Assembly: GCA_017354895.1 (NCBI GenBank)
Contig: CP071496.1
Span: 1,488,001-1,552,000 of the forward strand
Length of the DNA stretch: 64,000 nt
Reading direction: 5' to 3'
DNA from: Podospora comata
Lineage: Eukaryota > Ascomycota > Sordariomycetes > Sordariales > Podosporaceae
The translations under genes were made by a program, and so were the position numbers. The notes beneath the pieces are model-generated. The model did not search any database. It saw nothing but the letters and a program-made list of their open reading frames with translations, and was not told where the DNA came from. Positions 41,363 through 52,715 of the stretch are shown here, in pieces; the first letter of the stretch is position 1; each line of letters begins with the position of its first letter.

Positions 41363-42872
41363 TCACCTCCCCTCCTCCCGCAACGCCTTCACCACCTCCT
41401 CACCGCCTCGGATCCCGCTCCTGACAGCCCCATCCATATACCCCTTCCAAACCAAACTGGTCTCCGTGCCCACAAAGTGTACCCTCCGCCACGGCTCCCT
41501 CAGCGGATTGACCGTCACCTCCCCTAACTCAGTCAACATCCCCGGACCCATCACTGCAGTCGGCGCGCCATCTGCATACTGGTTCCTCTTCCAGGCAATC
41601 TCATGCACCTGAATCGGCTCCGGCACCTTCGCCCCTTTCAACACCCCCGACCCCTCAAACACTTGCTTAAACTGCGCCCAAACCTTCTCCCTCCTGACCT
41701 TTTGGGCGTACTTGGACAGCTCCCTTGCAGGATCACCCACGATGAAGCAAGTGATGGACCACTGGTTGTCCTCCGGCACGGAAGTCTCCCTCGTAAAAGA
41801 GACATGCCCAGAAAGCGGTGCCTCAAATGTCCCAGAGAGCCCGGCCTCACGCCACCATGGAATAGCCCAGACATATATGATCTTGCCGTACGCGCCGATG
41901 GCTGTACCCTCTGCCAGAATGGATTTGGATGGCGGCAGCGCGGGGGAGAAGGAAATGGTCGGGTACAGAGCACTGGGCAGAGAGACCACCGCGCGCGCGG
42001 CCCTGAATGTCTTGTTGGCGGTCGTGACAACTTCCACACCGGCCGCAGACTGGCTAACGGATTTGACAACGCTGGTGAGGTGGATGGACCCGGAGGGCAG
42101 CTGGGCGGCGAGATATTTGGAGATTGTCTGCGTGCCTTTATTGGCGCGGAGATATTGGCCACCGTCGGGGCCATCAGAGACGAGGTTGAGGATTCCGGTT
42201 CCGCTCTTGAAGTAGTTGATCATGAACAGCGCGCTGACCTCGTCACCTTCCACCCCTAGGAGAGCACGCGCCAGGGAGGTAGCGATGATAGGTGTCGAAG
42301 GGGAATCCAGGAGCTCTTTGCAGTACTCTGCAAAAGTCAGGCTGTCGAGCCGTTTGGCGTCGGGCCCGGTGATGGGATCTTCCAGGTCGGAAGCATCAGT
42401 CACTTTTCGCAGAGCGCCAAAGAGGACAGCAAAGGCTGCGGCTTCTTCTTCGTCAACCTATGTTTGTGTCAGAACAAGCACGGCGACAGTCGGTTGGGCT
42501 GCATGTGTTAGGGGCGCTTACGAAGAGTTGACCGAAAGGAACAGAGATATAGCTGCCGTCTTCAATCTGCCGAAGGGTGTTGCCCTCATCCAATTGCTTT
42601 TCAGGTTTCAGGCCAGCCTCGAGGAATAACTTGTAGATCTCGGATTGACTGCTATCGTTGATCCAGGCAGCGCCAAGGTCATTGACGCCTTTGCCCTGGC
42701 TCGAGGATTGCACCGACAGCGTCTTGCCGCCCACACGATCAAGAGCCTCCAGAATAATAACGGAGAAACCTGCATGTCGGACCTTGACAGCTGTTTGAAG
42801 ACCGCTGAGCCCGGCGCCAACAACTATCACATCGTACTGTTTGTGGTTAGTGAGCTGAATCTGGTCGGACAT
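41363..42872 (-). CDS. Flavin monoamine oxidase family protein
   Basis: Exon 1 is 42872-42522 and exon 2 runs to 41363. The N-terminus has the dinucleotide-binding motif VIVVGAGLSGLQTAVKV followed by ILEALDRVGGKT. The middle has DLGAAWINDSSQSEIYKL and SLARALLGVEGDEVSALFMI. The C-terminal FAD/substrate motif is RVHFVGTETSLVWKGYMDGA. The MAO-type Cys that anchors FAD covalently is not seen, so binding is probably non-covalent as in Aspergillus MAO-N. The intron (donor GTAAGC) has two possible acceptors: CATAG at 42459 gives VDEEEAAAFAVLF, which fits the family but then needs a one-base change at the AAAA run 42419-42422; GCAG at 42437 keeps the frame (474 residues) but reads PLLSSFG. The enzyme would oxidise primary amines to aldehydes in cytosol or peroxisome. 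The family is certain. Confidence 0.85.
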
Positions 42873-43417
42873 TGCGAAAGAATAAATGGCGTAGAGACTT
42901 CAGCAAAAGAAAATCGTGTTGAAGCTTGAAGAATCTCGAAGCCATACTGTTGCCATGTCGTTATTTAAATGGTAAGCCCTTCGGAGGAGACTCAGTAATC
43001 GCCTGCATAATGCCAATGTCTTGCGATGCGAGGCGGCCGAATATGCGACGCCGAGATACAACCAACAGACAATTTTCCACTTGGTGTCATCCTCCCTCGT
43101 GTCAGCCAGGGAAGCCTGACCTGGATGGTTGAAAGGCCGAGCGATAACAGTTCTCACGCTCACCCGCGGCCTGCGAGCTTTTGGAGTGACCGTGTCTGGA
43201 AAGGCATGTTGAAGGAGAGGAAAGATCCAAGTTTTCTAGCCAAGACAACCAATACAGATCCATCGGCACCCGCGGCGGCCGTGGGCACCCTCTCGCAGGT
43301 GCTCATGCATGGGCGCTACACCAGATGTGCCCAAGGGGCAACGCACATGGACTTCATACAGCCTTGCCTTTTGGATGCGAGCAAAACGTTGAATGATCAG
43401 TTCATTCGAGGACAGCC
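42873..43417. other. Intergenic region
   Basis: Separates the 5' end of the amine oxidase from the 3' end of the JmjC gene, both on the minus strand. No coding frame or clear regulatory site was recognised. Confidence 0.5.
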
Positions 43418-44503
43418 TCACCTAAACCACCAGTTTACACTCCCGTTCAGATCGCCTTTGTAATCCACGCTTTTCACGCTGTGCCACCATCGTTTGGGAA
43501 TGAAAAGCGAATCCCCCTGAGATACATCAACCTCCATCATCTCCTCTGGTGCTTCCTCGGTCCAGACCTTTGTTGTCAGCAAGGTCCTCTCTTCGCCTTG
43601 CATCATTTCGTCCCCGCGAATGGTTGAGCTCCCCGTCTGTCCCAGTTCTGCTTGAACCTTGCGGAATAGACTCTTGCCGAGGCCTGGTGGTAGAATCCTG
43701 ATCACCTTTCCTCCATAGATCTGACAGAAGTAATTCGGATTTGGATCACAGTGCCATGGTGTGTAGGTTGGCTCTAACCCGAGCCAAATACTGGAACCAT
43801 ACACGTCGCCCTTGCCGGCCTTGAGAACAATCTCTGGCGTCGCCACATCGTCTTGGAGAGTGGTCGGCAAGTCAGATATCGGAGCCTGTGCGATGTAGAG
43901 CTGAGTGACGCGCTGGAATGAAACCTTAACAGCATTGTAGCGCAGCGCAGCAGACATGAGGGAAATTGGTGCCTCGAAGCGGAGGAAGCGGTGGCGTTCG
44001 TCGTACTCATCGCCCAATTGTTGTTTTATGTCATGAAGGTAAGACGAAAGCCACAGATGGGGCCAACTTGTTTGTGTTTTGGCCATCCAGCTGATGAACC
44101 GGTCCACATTGTCGCCATCGAAGCCTCTGGGACGCCATGTGGGAACCGTGAGCTCATACGGGACCATTTTAACGTCGAATGGATGAGTAAAATGCTCGGA
44201 AAGAGCTACAGCTGTCTTGTTTATTGTCCTGGGTACTGGGTGGAATTCGAACCACTTTGTCATGGCTTGCGAGGCCTCTTGCTGCCCTTTGATGAGCAGA
44301 GGCTCATTCTTCTCCATGGCTTGCTTCCGAAATTCTTCCACCCCGATGGGCCCCTGGATCTGACGCGCAGCACATAGTGATCTGTTTGAGGCTGGTAGAA
44401 AAGACGTCCTGCGAGACCTTGTGAAAGGCAGCCGAGGAATTTGGTGAAGTGTACAGCGCATGGTCAGCGGCTGAGAATGAAGAGCTGACTTGGTCTTCAT
44501 CAT
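43418..44503 (-). CDS. JmjC/cupin-type Fe(II) and 2-oxoglutarate dioxygenase
   Basis: Single exon, 361 residues from ATG 44503 (a second ATG at 44461, MRCTLHQIPRLP, is an equally good start). The N-terminus is rich in Arg/Ser/Leu without acidic residues (RLPFTRSRRTSFLPASNRSL), consistent with a mitochondrial presequence, though this is inference. Iron ligands are His251-x-Asp253 in TPWHCDPNPNYFCQIYGGK and His341 in RWWHSV; the intervening GGKVIRILPP and VDVSQGDSLFIPKRWW match the JmjC cupin barrel of the small JMJD5/FIH-like group. Such proteins hydroxylate proteins or RNA rather than acting as large histone demethylases; there are no PHD or JmjN domains. It is divergent from the CK2 beta gene, with 451 bases between the starts. 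Confidence 0.85.
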   Translation of the reverse strand: MMKTKSALHSQPLTMRCTLHQIPRLPFTRSRRTSFLPASNRSLCAARQIQGPIGVEEFRKQAMEKNEPLLIKGQQEASQAMTKWFEFHPVPRTINKTAVALSEHFTHPFDVKMVPYELTVPTWRPRGFDGDNVDRFISWMAKTQTSWPHLWLSSYLHDIKQQLGDEYDERHRFLRFEAPISLMSAALRYNAVKVSFQRVTQLYIAQAPISDLPTTLQDDVATPEIVLKAGKGDVYGSSIWLGLEPTYTPWHCDPNPNYFCQIYGGKVIRILPPGLGKSLFRKVQAELGQTGSSTIRGDEMMQGEERTLLTTKVWTEEAPEEMMEVDVSQGDSLFIPKRWWHSVKSVDYKGDLNGSVNWWFR

Positions 44504-44954
44504 TTGCTAACAGGCTGGCATCAGATTGGCGACCTGCGATTGGATGGAGGGGCTGGAGCGAGAGAAACGCGGTGGCACGTGATCGCTTACTGACCTCTTG
44601 GGACTGACACCTCGCCTTTCAGGCCGCAATCAGCGCGGGGCTATTGCGAAGGTGGGGCCCACAGAAGGGCCCAAGGCTTCCTATCGGAAATGAGGCTTTG
44701 ACGACTTCTGAAGCAACCACAAGCAAGCATCGTCCCACCGCTCCCTGCAGCATCTCAGCCCAAACCGACGCGCAACAGCATAGTCAATAATGATCAGAAC
44801 ATAGAATATCTCGAGATCAACTCGCCCAACGTCCTCCCGCGACGAGACGACGACCACCTCAAACAATACCTCTCTCAGTCACCAGGACAGAGCTGTCTGC
44901 GCGCGCAAAGCAGTTTCTGATCAAGTAATTCCTAGCAAGCGAAAGCACACCAAC
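44504..44954. promoter_or_regulatory. Shared promoter region of the JmjC and CK2 beta genes
   Basis: A 451-bp region between divergent start codons. The right part is C/A-rich leader (ctcaaacaatacctctctcag), as usual before Pezizomycotina ATGs. No TATA box or named operator was recognised. Confidence 0.4.
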
Positions 44955-46039
44955 ATGTCGACCTCTTCAGGATCACCAGAGTCCTGGATCTCTTCCTTTT
45001 GCTCCCTCCTCGGCCACGAATACTTTGCCGAAGTGTCAGAGGACTTTATTGAAGATGACTTCAACCTCACTGGTCTTCAAAGCCAGGTGACTATGTACAA
45101 GGAGGCGCTGGAGGTGGGTAAAATGTTTGACTATTGTTACTTTGAGCTGTAGGAGTCATGCTAATTAGGCACGTGTTTCACCAGATGATTCTCGATGTTG
45201 AACCAGAAGACGATGAGGATGACGAGGACGAGGAAGAGGAGGACGAGGAGGACATTTCAGGAGATGGACGAGATGGTCTTGCCGGTCGCCATGAACGCCG
45301 ACACCACAGCCGCATAGCTAGCGACCTATCGGTCATTGAGTCCTCGGCCGAGATGCTCTACGGCCTCATCCACCAGCGGTATATCTGTTCCAGGGCCGGC
45401 ATCCAGCAAATGTCGGAAAAGTACGAGCTCAGTCACTTCGGAGTATGCCCCCGGACGAACTGCAACCAGACGAGAACGCTGCCAGTTGGCCTCTCGGATA
45501 CGCCTGGTGAGGATACGGTCAAGCTCTTCTGCCCATCGTGTCTCGACGTCTATGTACCCCCTAACAGCCGATTCCAAACGGTCGATGGGGCCTTCTTTGG
45601 CCGCACCTTTGGCGCTCTCTTTCTTCTCACCTTCCCAGATTACGACTTGACAAAGTCAGGAGGCGAGCAGCTTGCGAACCTTACTCGGACTGACGAGTCG
45701 CTAAACATCAATGGCATGTGGGCGCGGAATATTGCGCCTGGTCTGGGCAAAGGCAGGGTCTACGAGCCAAAGATTTATGGTTTCAGAGTTTCGGAACTGG
45801 CACGCTCCGGGCCACGAATGCAATGGCTGCGGAAAAAGCCAGAGGATATCACGGTGCTGGACGAAGCCCGTCACTTTGCTGAAGAGGATGGTGACTCGGA
45901 TGACGATGACGAGAATATGAACATGAGTGGGAGACCGGTGGCCAGGAGACGTCGACCAGGAAATGCGAGGGTGAAGAGACAAGGGCAAAATGGGAGCCCC
46001 ATGGCCACCGAGGCCAATGGCGCCGAATCGGAACTCTAG
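44955..46039 (+). CDS. CKB1: Casein kinase II regulatory (beta) subunit
   Basis: Two exons, 44955-45113 and 45185-46039, with a 71-nt intron (GTGGGT to CACCAG); the join gives YKEALEMILDVEPED, as in the family, and a 337-residue product. SWISSFCSLLGHEYFAEVSE is the conserved N-terminus, then DFNLTGLQSQV. The zinc finger that makes the beta-beta dimer is Cys141/Cys146 (CPRTNC) and Cys169/Cys172 (FCPSCLDVY), with LPVGLSDTPGEDTVKLFCP between. GAFFGRTFGALFLLTFP and PKIYGFRV are also diagnostic. An acidic insert (DDEDDEDEEEEDEEDISGDG) lies after residue 60, longer than in animals and as in Ckb1-type fungal subunits. The basic tail (RPVARRRRPGNARVKRQ) is fungal. The subunit tethers two catalytic alpha subunits and guides substrate choice in nucleus and cytoplasm. 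Symbol by analogy with Ckb1. Confidence 0.93.
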
Positions 46040-47676
46040 TTGGTTGGCATAACATGGCATAAGCATAAATCTTGAGCGAACGTTTTGTTTCTCTTCTTTC
46101 TGTTGCGAATCTGGAGTGCAGTGCTTGTAACAAAACTGGTGTCGGCCATACAAGCAAGCATTCAAGCATGGTTACGCGTTGTGCTCGGCTATTTCCCACC
46201 GTGAGACTGGGAAACGACGTCTGTTGGCGGCCAGCAGATTCTAGACAGCGTTGGATGCTGGATGGTTGGTTTGGTTTTGGGATGTAATGGGAGTATTCGG
46301 CAATGATAGACAATTGAAGGCAATTATTTCTACAAGAGGGAAAGGTCTGAATGTGATTCTTGGGGTTTGCTAGTGCTGGTAGTTGTTGTTATCTGCTTGC
46401 ATGTATACTCCATAGGTCCTATCAGATATTTGTCTTTTATGAACCAGTGCGTAAGTCGAAGTCAACTTTGATCCGCTGAGTAAGCGGAAATTCGGTATTT
46501 TTGTGGCTTGACGCCTTGCAATGTGTGGCTCAACTGCACCAAAATCAAGCATTCATCTGCCGTTCCAGCTGTGGCTTGTTTCCCCACATTCGCTTGACAG
46601 TTCGGGGTTGTGGGGCCGACAAAGCCAAACCATACTTTTTCTCCACCGCACCTCATCCCTCCAACCCTCTGGCTCCGCTCGCCCTGAGCCATTGATCTGC
46701 CGCTGTTTCCTGAAGTATTGGATACACTGCATGCCAATGAGTCACTCGCCGTATGGTCTCGTCATGTCAAGCTTGTTGAAAGCTTCCACCAAGGGCGGAG
46801 GCTGAGCAATGGCATGTCATCCCTCATCCCACATCAGACCCCCATTGCTGATCAAGAGCTCTAGCCTGGTCCATGGTGGGGTCAGCCCTTCGTTACATTG
46901 GCAGGGATGGCGAGGAACACGGCACCACGGGAGGGAAATCCAGCTTCACACTCACCAATGATATTTCCGGCGCAAAACATCAACACAAGTTGCCACCCCA
47001 CTCACATGTTCGCTCCCGCTTGTCAATGCCCGTCCAACACCGACAACACCACACAACACTGTGTATTTCTCGGACCAAGGCCACGCGGGCTCAACGGCCC
47101 AACAGGCAGCGAGAAACAACAACATGGACTGCATGAGTGGAAGAAAGGTCGACTAACTTGGACTTGATAAACATCTCCTCCCCCACCTCCCGACGTTGAG
47201 CTGCCTAACTCGGGATCCTACGCCCTCGTGGCCCTCCCCCATTTAGTGGGTGGGTACTATTCCTGCAGGTTCTCTTGAGCCCCAAAAGAACCTTGTCCGT
47301 TTCATCGGATAACGAGCCGTCAGTGTTGCAGTTGGAGCTCAGTAGCATTCAATGGTCAAGCTCGATTGGTAATTATTAATGATGGGATGGGTGCCAAAGC
47401 GCCCATTAGTCTCCTTTTTTCTTCCCTTCCTCGGACAGATTCTTTCGAGAAGCTTTTTCCCAAACTGTCACGCTGCTTGTGGCAGACTGTCCCTCCTTTT
47501 TTAACGTTGTTCTCTCTCTGTTACTTCTCCAACTTCTCCATTTCGAAGACCTACGCACCTGCCCAGCAAACCCTTCAAGGGTCACCGCTTCATAAACTGT
47601 CCACCTCCAGGCCCTAGGTCTGGGGTGATTCAGTTCGCTGAGTTTTACTATTGCCACCGGAAACTTTTTTCCCAAG
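46040..47676. other. Intergenic region upstream of the ABC transporter
   Basis: 1.6 kb without a supported gene; frames at 46462-47167 lack protein character. The last 250 bases are T/C-rich (for example tctctctgttacttctccaacttctcca) and are probably the ABC transporter leader. Its large size suggests room for regulation by stress factors, but no known drug-response element was recognised. Confidence 0.45.
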
Positions 47677-50600
47677 ATGTCGACGGAGCCGGGAACTGGA
47701 AAGGAGGCTATCGTGGGGGCCGTTGTGACGGAGAAGGCACCGCCATCTCCATCATCTGCTTCGTCCAGGACACAGAATGCAGCGGACCTCGTCGAACAGG
47801 CACGGCGCAACAACCCCAATGGCACCACTCGCGCCATTGGCGGTGTCTCTGTTGAGCAGGCAGTGTCGGACTTTGCTCAGCTTCAACGGGAACTGTCGCA
47901 TATGTCACGCGTCAGTCGTTCGCGCAGTCACGCCGATGCCGAGAAGGGCAACGCCCAAACCGAGACCTCTTCAGAGACCTTTGAACAGTTTGACCTGGAG
48001 GCGGCCCTCAGAGGTGACCTGGATGCGGAAAGAGAGGCGGGTATTCGTCCCAAGCACATTGGGGTTTACTGGGACAATTTGACGGTCAAGGGTATCGGAG
48101 GCCAGACCAACTACGTCAAAACGTTCCCTGATGCCTTCACCGACTTTTTCGACATCATCTCACCGGTGAGGAAGCTGCTGGGTTTTGAGGAGAAAGGAGT
48201 GGAGGCCACCTTGTTGGACGGGTTCAGCGGCGTTTGTAAACCGGGAGAGATGGTACTGGTGCTTGGCAAGCCTGGATCTGGGTGTACGACCTTCCTCAAG
48301 ACGATCGCCAACCAGCGTTATGGCTACACGTCAATCACCGGTGAGGTCCTCTACGGCCCTTTTGCCGTCGACGAATTTGGTCCTTATCGTGGAGAGGCTG
48401 TTTACAACGAGGAGGATGATGTTCACCACCCGACTCTCACCGTGGAGCAGACGCTCGGGTTTGCGCTTGATGTCAAGACCCCAGGCAAACTGCCTGCTGG
48501 CATCACCAAGCAGGAATTCAAGGACAAGGTTGTGACCATGCTCTTGAAAATGTTCAACATTGAACACACCCGCAAGACAATTGTTGGCAACTCGTTTATC
48601 CGTGGTGTTTCAGGCGGCGAAAGGAAGCGCGTTTCCATTGCCGAAATGCTCACCACCAATGCCTGCATTCTCTCTTGGGACAACAGCACCCGCGGCCTCG
48701 ACGCCTCTACGGCTCTCGACTTCGTCAAATCCCTCCGCATTCAGACCGACCTGTACAAGACAAGCACATTTGTCTCCCTTTACCAGGCATCGGAGAACAT
48801 TTACAGCCTCTTTGACAAGGTCTTGGTTATCGACGAGGGCAAGCAGGTGTACTTTGGTCCCGCAAAAGATGCACGGTCGTACTTCGAGGGTCTCGGCTTC
48901 CTCCCCCGTCCCCGCCAGACCACCCCTGACTACGTGACGGGCTGCACCGACGCATTCGAGCGCGAGTACCAGGATGGTCGTTCTCCTGAGAATGCCCCTT
49001 ACGACTCTCTCACCCTGAAAGCTGCCTTCAAATCCTCCAAGTACGCCCAGGACCTCGAGCAAGAAATGCTGTCCTACAAAGAAAGCCTCGCTCGCGAGAC
49101 TGACAAACACGAAGACTTCCGCGTTGCTGTCCGCGACCAGAAGCGTCGTGGTGCCTCGAAGCGCTCCGCCTACAGCGTCGGCTTTCATCAGCAAGTCTGG
49201 GCACTGATGAAGAGGCAATTTCTTCTCAAGCAGCAAGACGTCCTGGCTCTCATTTTGTCCTGGCTCCGTAACATTATCATTGGCATTGTTCTCGGTACTC
49301 TCTATCTTAATCTCGGCAAGACGTCTGCCAGCGCCTTCTCCAAGGGTGGCTTGATGTTTATTTCCCTTTTACATAACGCCTTCCAGTCGTTTTCCGAGCT
49401 GGCGGGTACGATGTTGGGCAGAGCCGTGGTGAACAAACACCGGGCGTATGCCTTTCACCGGCCGTCAGCGCTGTGGATTGCGAATATTCTTGTCGATCAG
49501 GTCTTCGCTAGCACGCAAGTCTTCGTCTTTTCGGTGATTGTCTACTTCATGACGAATCTTAGCCGGAGTGCTGGGGGGTTCTTTGTGTTCTATCTCATGT
49601 TGCTGAGCGGCAACATTGCCATGACGCTGTTTTTCCGTGTGATCGGGTGTCTAAGCCCGGATTTCGACTATGCGGTCAAGTTTGCAACCGTTGGAATTAC
49701 GTTGATGATTACGACCAGTGGCTATTTGATCCAGTGGCAGAGTGGTAAGTCCTGACACAAGAACCGTGGGATGAGAGAGGACGTGGTGCTAATACTCTGA
49801 CAGAACAAGTCTGGCTCCGGTGGATTTACTACATCAACGTCCTTGGTCTGATCTTCAGTTCCTTGATGGAAAACGAGTTTTCGCGGATTGATATGACATG
49901 TACAGCCGAGAGTTTGATACCGTCGGGTCCTGGGTACGATGATATCAACCATCAGGTCTGCACGCTGCCTGGCTCCACGCCCGGTACGCTCGAGCTGTCC
50001 GGTTCATCCTACATTGATCAAGGTTTCTCCTATACGCCCGGTTTGCTGTGGCGCAACTGGGGTATTGTCCTTGTTTTGATGGCCTTCTTTCTCTTCGTGA
50101 ATATTGTGGCTGGCGAATATGTACGCTTCGGCATGGGTGGCAATCAAGCCAAGGTCTTTCAGAAGCCCAACGCAGAGCGGAAGAAGCTGAACGAGGAACT
50201 GATGGCCAAGAAGGAAGAGCGACGCAAAGCCAGGGCTGAGCAGTCAGATTCGGAGCTCAAGATCAATTCGGAAAGCGTCCTGACGTGGGAAGGATTGTGT
50301 TATGATGTGCCGGTGCCTGGCGGAACAAGACGACTGCTCGATAACGTCTATGGGTATGTCAAGCCGGGTCAACTTACCGCTCTCATGGGGGCATCGGGTG
50401 CTGGCAAGACAACCCTCTTGGATGTGTTGGCTGCGAGGAAGAACATTGGTGTTATTCACGGCGATATCTTGGTTGATGGCGTGAAGCCAGGCAAGGAGTT
50501 CCAGCGCAGCACATCGTACGCCGAGCAGCTTGATGTCCACGACCCGACCCAGACTGTCCGCGAAGCCCTTCGGTTCTCGGCCGACTTACGCCAGCCCTTC

Positions 50601-52244
50601 GAGACCCCCCGTGAGGAGAAGTACGCATACGTGGAGGAGATCATTGCTCTGTTGGAAATGGAGACGTTTGCGGATGCGATTATTGGATCACCCGAGGCTG
50701 GTCTTACCGTTGAGCAGCGCAAGAGAGTAACCATCGGCGTTGAGCTTGCGGCCAAGCCTGAGCTGCTTTTGTTTCTCGACGAGCCGACCTCGGGCCTTGA
50801 TTCCCAGAGTGCCTTCAATATTGTTCGTTTCCTTCGCAAACTGGCTGCCGCTGGCCAGGCGATTCTGTGTACTATCCACCAGCCGAATGCCGCCCTATTT
50901 GAGAACTTTGATCGTCTCCTCCTTCTCAAGAGCGGCGGTCGCTGCGTGTACTTTGGGGATATTGGAAAAGACGCCCACGTACTGCGCGACTATCTGCGGC
51001 GCCACGGAGCCGAAGTCAAGCCCACCGACAATGTTGCGGAGTTTATGCTCGAAGCCATCGGCGCCGGCTCTGCACCCCGAATCGGCTCGCGCGACTGGGC
51101 CGACATATGGGCTGACTCCCCTGAGCTCGCCAACGTCAAAGACACCATCTCCCAGCTCAAGGAATCCCGCATTGCCTCGGCCACCGCAGCACAAAAGGAC
51201 CCCTCCCTCGAGCGTGAGTATGCCTCCCCTCTATCTCACCAGCTCCGCGTCGTGGTCAAGCGCGCCAACCTCGCCCACTGGCGCACACCAAACTACCTCT
51301 TCACCCGCGTCTTCAACCACGTCATCATCGCGCTGATCACCGGTCTCACCTTCCTCTCCCTCACCTCCTCCCGGCAATCCCTCCAATACCGCGTCTTCGT
51401 CATGTTCCAAATCACCGTCCTCCCCGCCCTGATCATCGGCCAGATCGAAGTCATGTACCACCTCAAGCGCGTCCTCTTCTTCCGTGAACAATCCTCAAAG
51501 ATGTATTCATCCTTCGTCTTCGCCTCCTCCCTCCTCATCGCGGAAATCCCCTACTCCATCCTCTGCGCCGTCCTCTTCTTCTTACCACTGTACTACCTCC
51601 CTGGCCTGCAGCCCGAGCCAGTAAGAGCAGGGTACCAATTCCTCATGATCCTTATCACGGAATTTTTCTCTGTCACCATGGGCCAGGCTCTTTCTGCACT
51701 GACACCAAGCTTGTTCATCTCCTCCCAATTCGACCCCTTCATCTTTGTAACCTTTGCCCTCTTCTGCGGCGTCACCATCCCGCCGCCTCAAATGCCTGCC
51801 GGGTATAGGACCTGGCTCTATGAACTCAACCCCTTCACCCGTCTGATTGGCGGAACAGTCGTCACTGCTCTCCACGACCTCCCCGTTATTTGTCTCCCCG
51901 AAGAGCTCAACAACTTCACTGCGCCTATCGGTCAGACTTGCTCCGAGTACATGAGCAATTTCTTCAGCAGGGGCGGCTCGGGATATTTAGTTGGCGGCGG
52001 CAACAACACAAGCGACTGCAGCTACTGCGCCTTTGAGGTGGGCAACGAGTTCTTTGAGCCGTTGGGATTCTCGTACGACTACAGGTGGAGGGATCTGGGG
52101 ATTTTTATCGGGTTTATTGGGAGTAACATGGTTATTCTCTTCTTGGCGGTAAGTTGTCTTGGCTTTTTTTTTTTTTTGGTCAAAGAAACACATGCTGACC
52201 AGAGTGTTGTGCAGAGTCGATTCCTAAACTTCAATAAGCGGTAA
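47677..52244 (+). CDS. PDR/CDR-type ABC multidrug transporter (ABCG full transporter)
   Basis: Three exons, 47677-49744, 49804-52148 and 52215-52244 (introns 59 and 66 nt), give 1480 residues in the order NBD1-TMD1-NBD2-TMD2. NBD1 has the degenerate Walker A GKPGSGCTT (about residue 197), signature VSGGERKRVSIAE (about 311) and Walker B ILSWDNSTRGLDAST; NBD2 has canonical GASGAGKTT (about 885), the divergent signature LTVEQRKRVTIG (about 990) and LLFLDEPTSGLDSQS. This asymmetry is the mark of fungal PDR pumps. Membrane segments include LALILSWLRNIIIGIVLGTL and VFVFSVIVYFMTNL in TMD1 and VIIALITGLTFLSL and LLIAEIPYSILCAVLFFLPL in TMD2, with a Cys-rich loop before the last helix. The protein ends FLAS-RFLNFNKR, the usual PDR tail. 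It should export azoles, other xenobiotics or lipids at the plasma membrane; the substrate is unknown. The 66-nt last intron has no in-frame stop. Confidence 0.93.
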
Positions 52245-52715
52245 AGTGTACCTGTGACATGAACAAGGTATGAGTGAGTCCAATTTCGAAATAACTAAAC
52301 TGGCACGGCTGTGGGAGATGTGACGAGCCTGATGCGATGGATTCATGAGGAAAAGTATACATTTCTAGTATTACATAGTAATCTTTTCGATACCTCTTTG
52401 TTGTATATAGATGGATAGATAAACACGGGGCATCAAAATTGCACAAGACATAAACTGTGTCACACAGCACCTGTTGAGGATGATCTGATCCACGACTACA
52501 TTGTGATAGGATGTAATTCTCATTCCACCAAGCCTTGACTACACTAAAAGCAAGGATACAAAAGCGCAAAGGGAAAAGAAAAAAAAAAGAAAAAAGCACC
52601 GGTGGGAAATCAACGTCTGCAAAAGAACCGTGATCATGACCCATAAAACCTACTCCCAGTCCCTTGCCATGACTTCATTCTCATCTCGTCATTGTCTACT
52701 CTCCTTCAACCCCCC
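52245..52715. other. Convergent 3' region
   Basis: 471 bp between the stop codons of the ABC transporter and the Vip1 gene. A purine run of A and G at 52569-52595 is notable; the rest is 3' untranslated sequence of both genes. Confidence 0.5.

Noticed and set aside
41603-42259. Plus-strand frame of 218 codons
   Set aside because: Antisense to conserved amine oxidase sequence; codons of the minus strand explain its openness.
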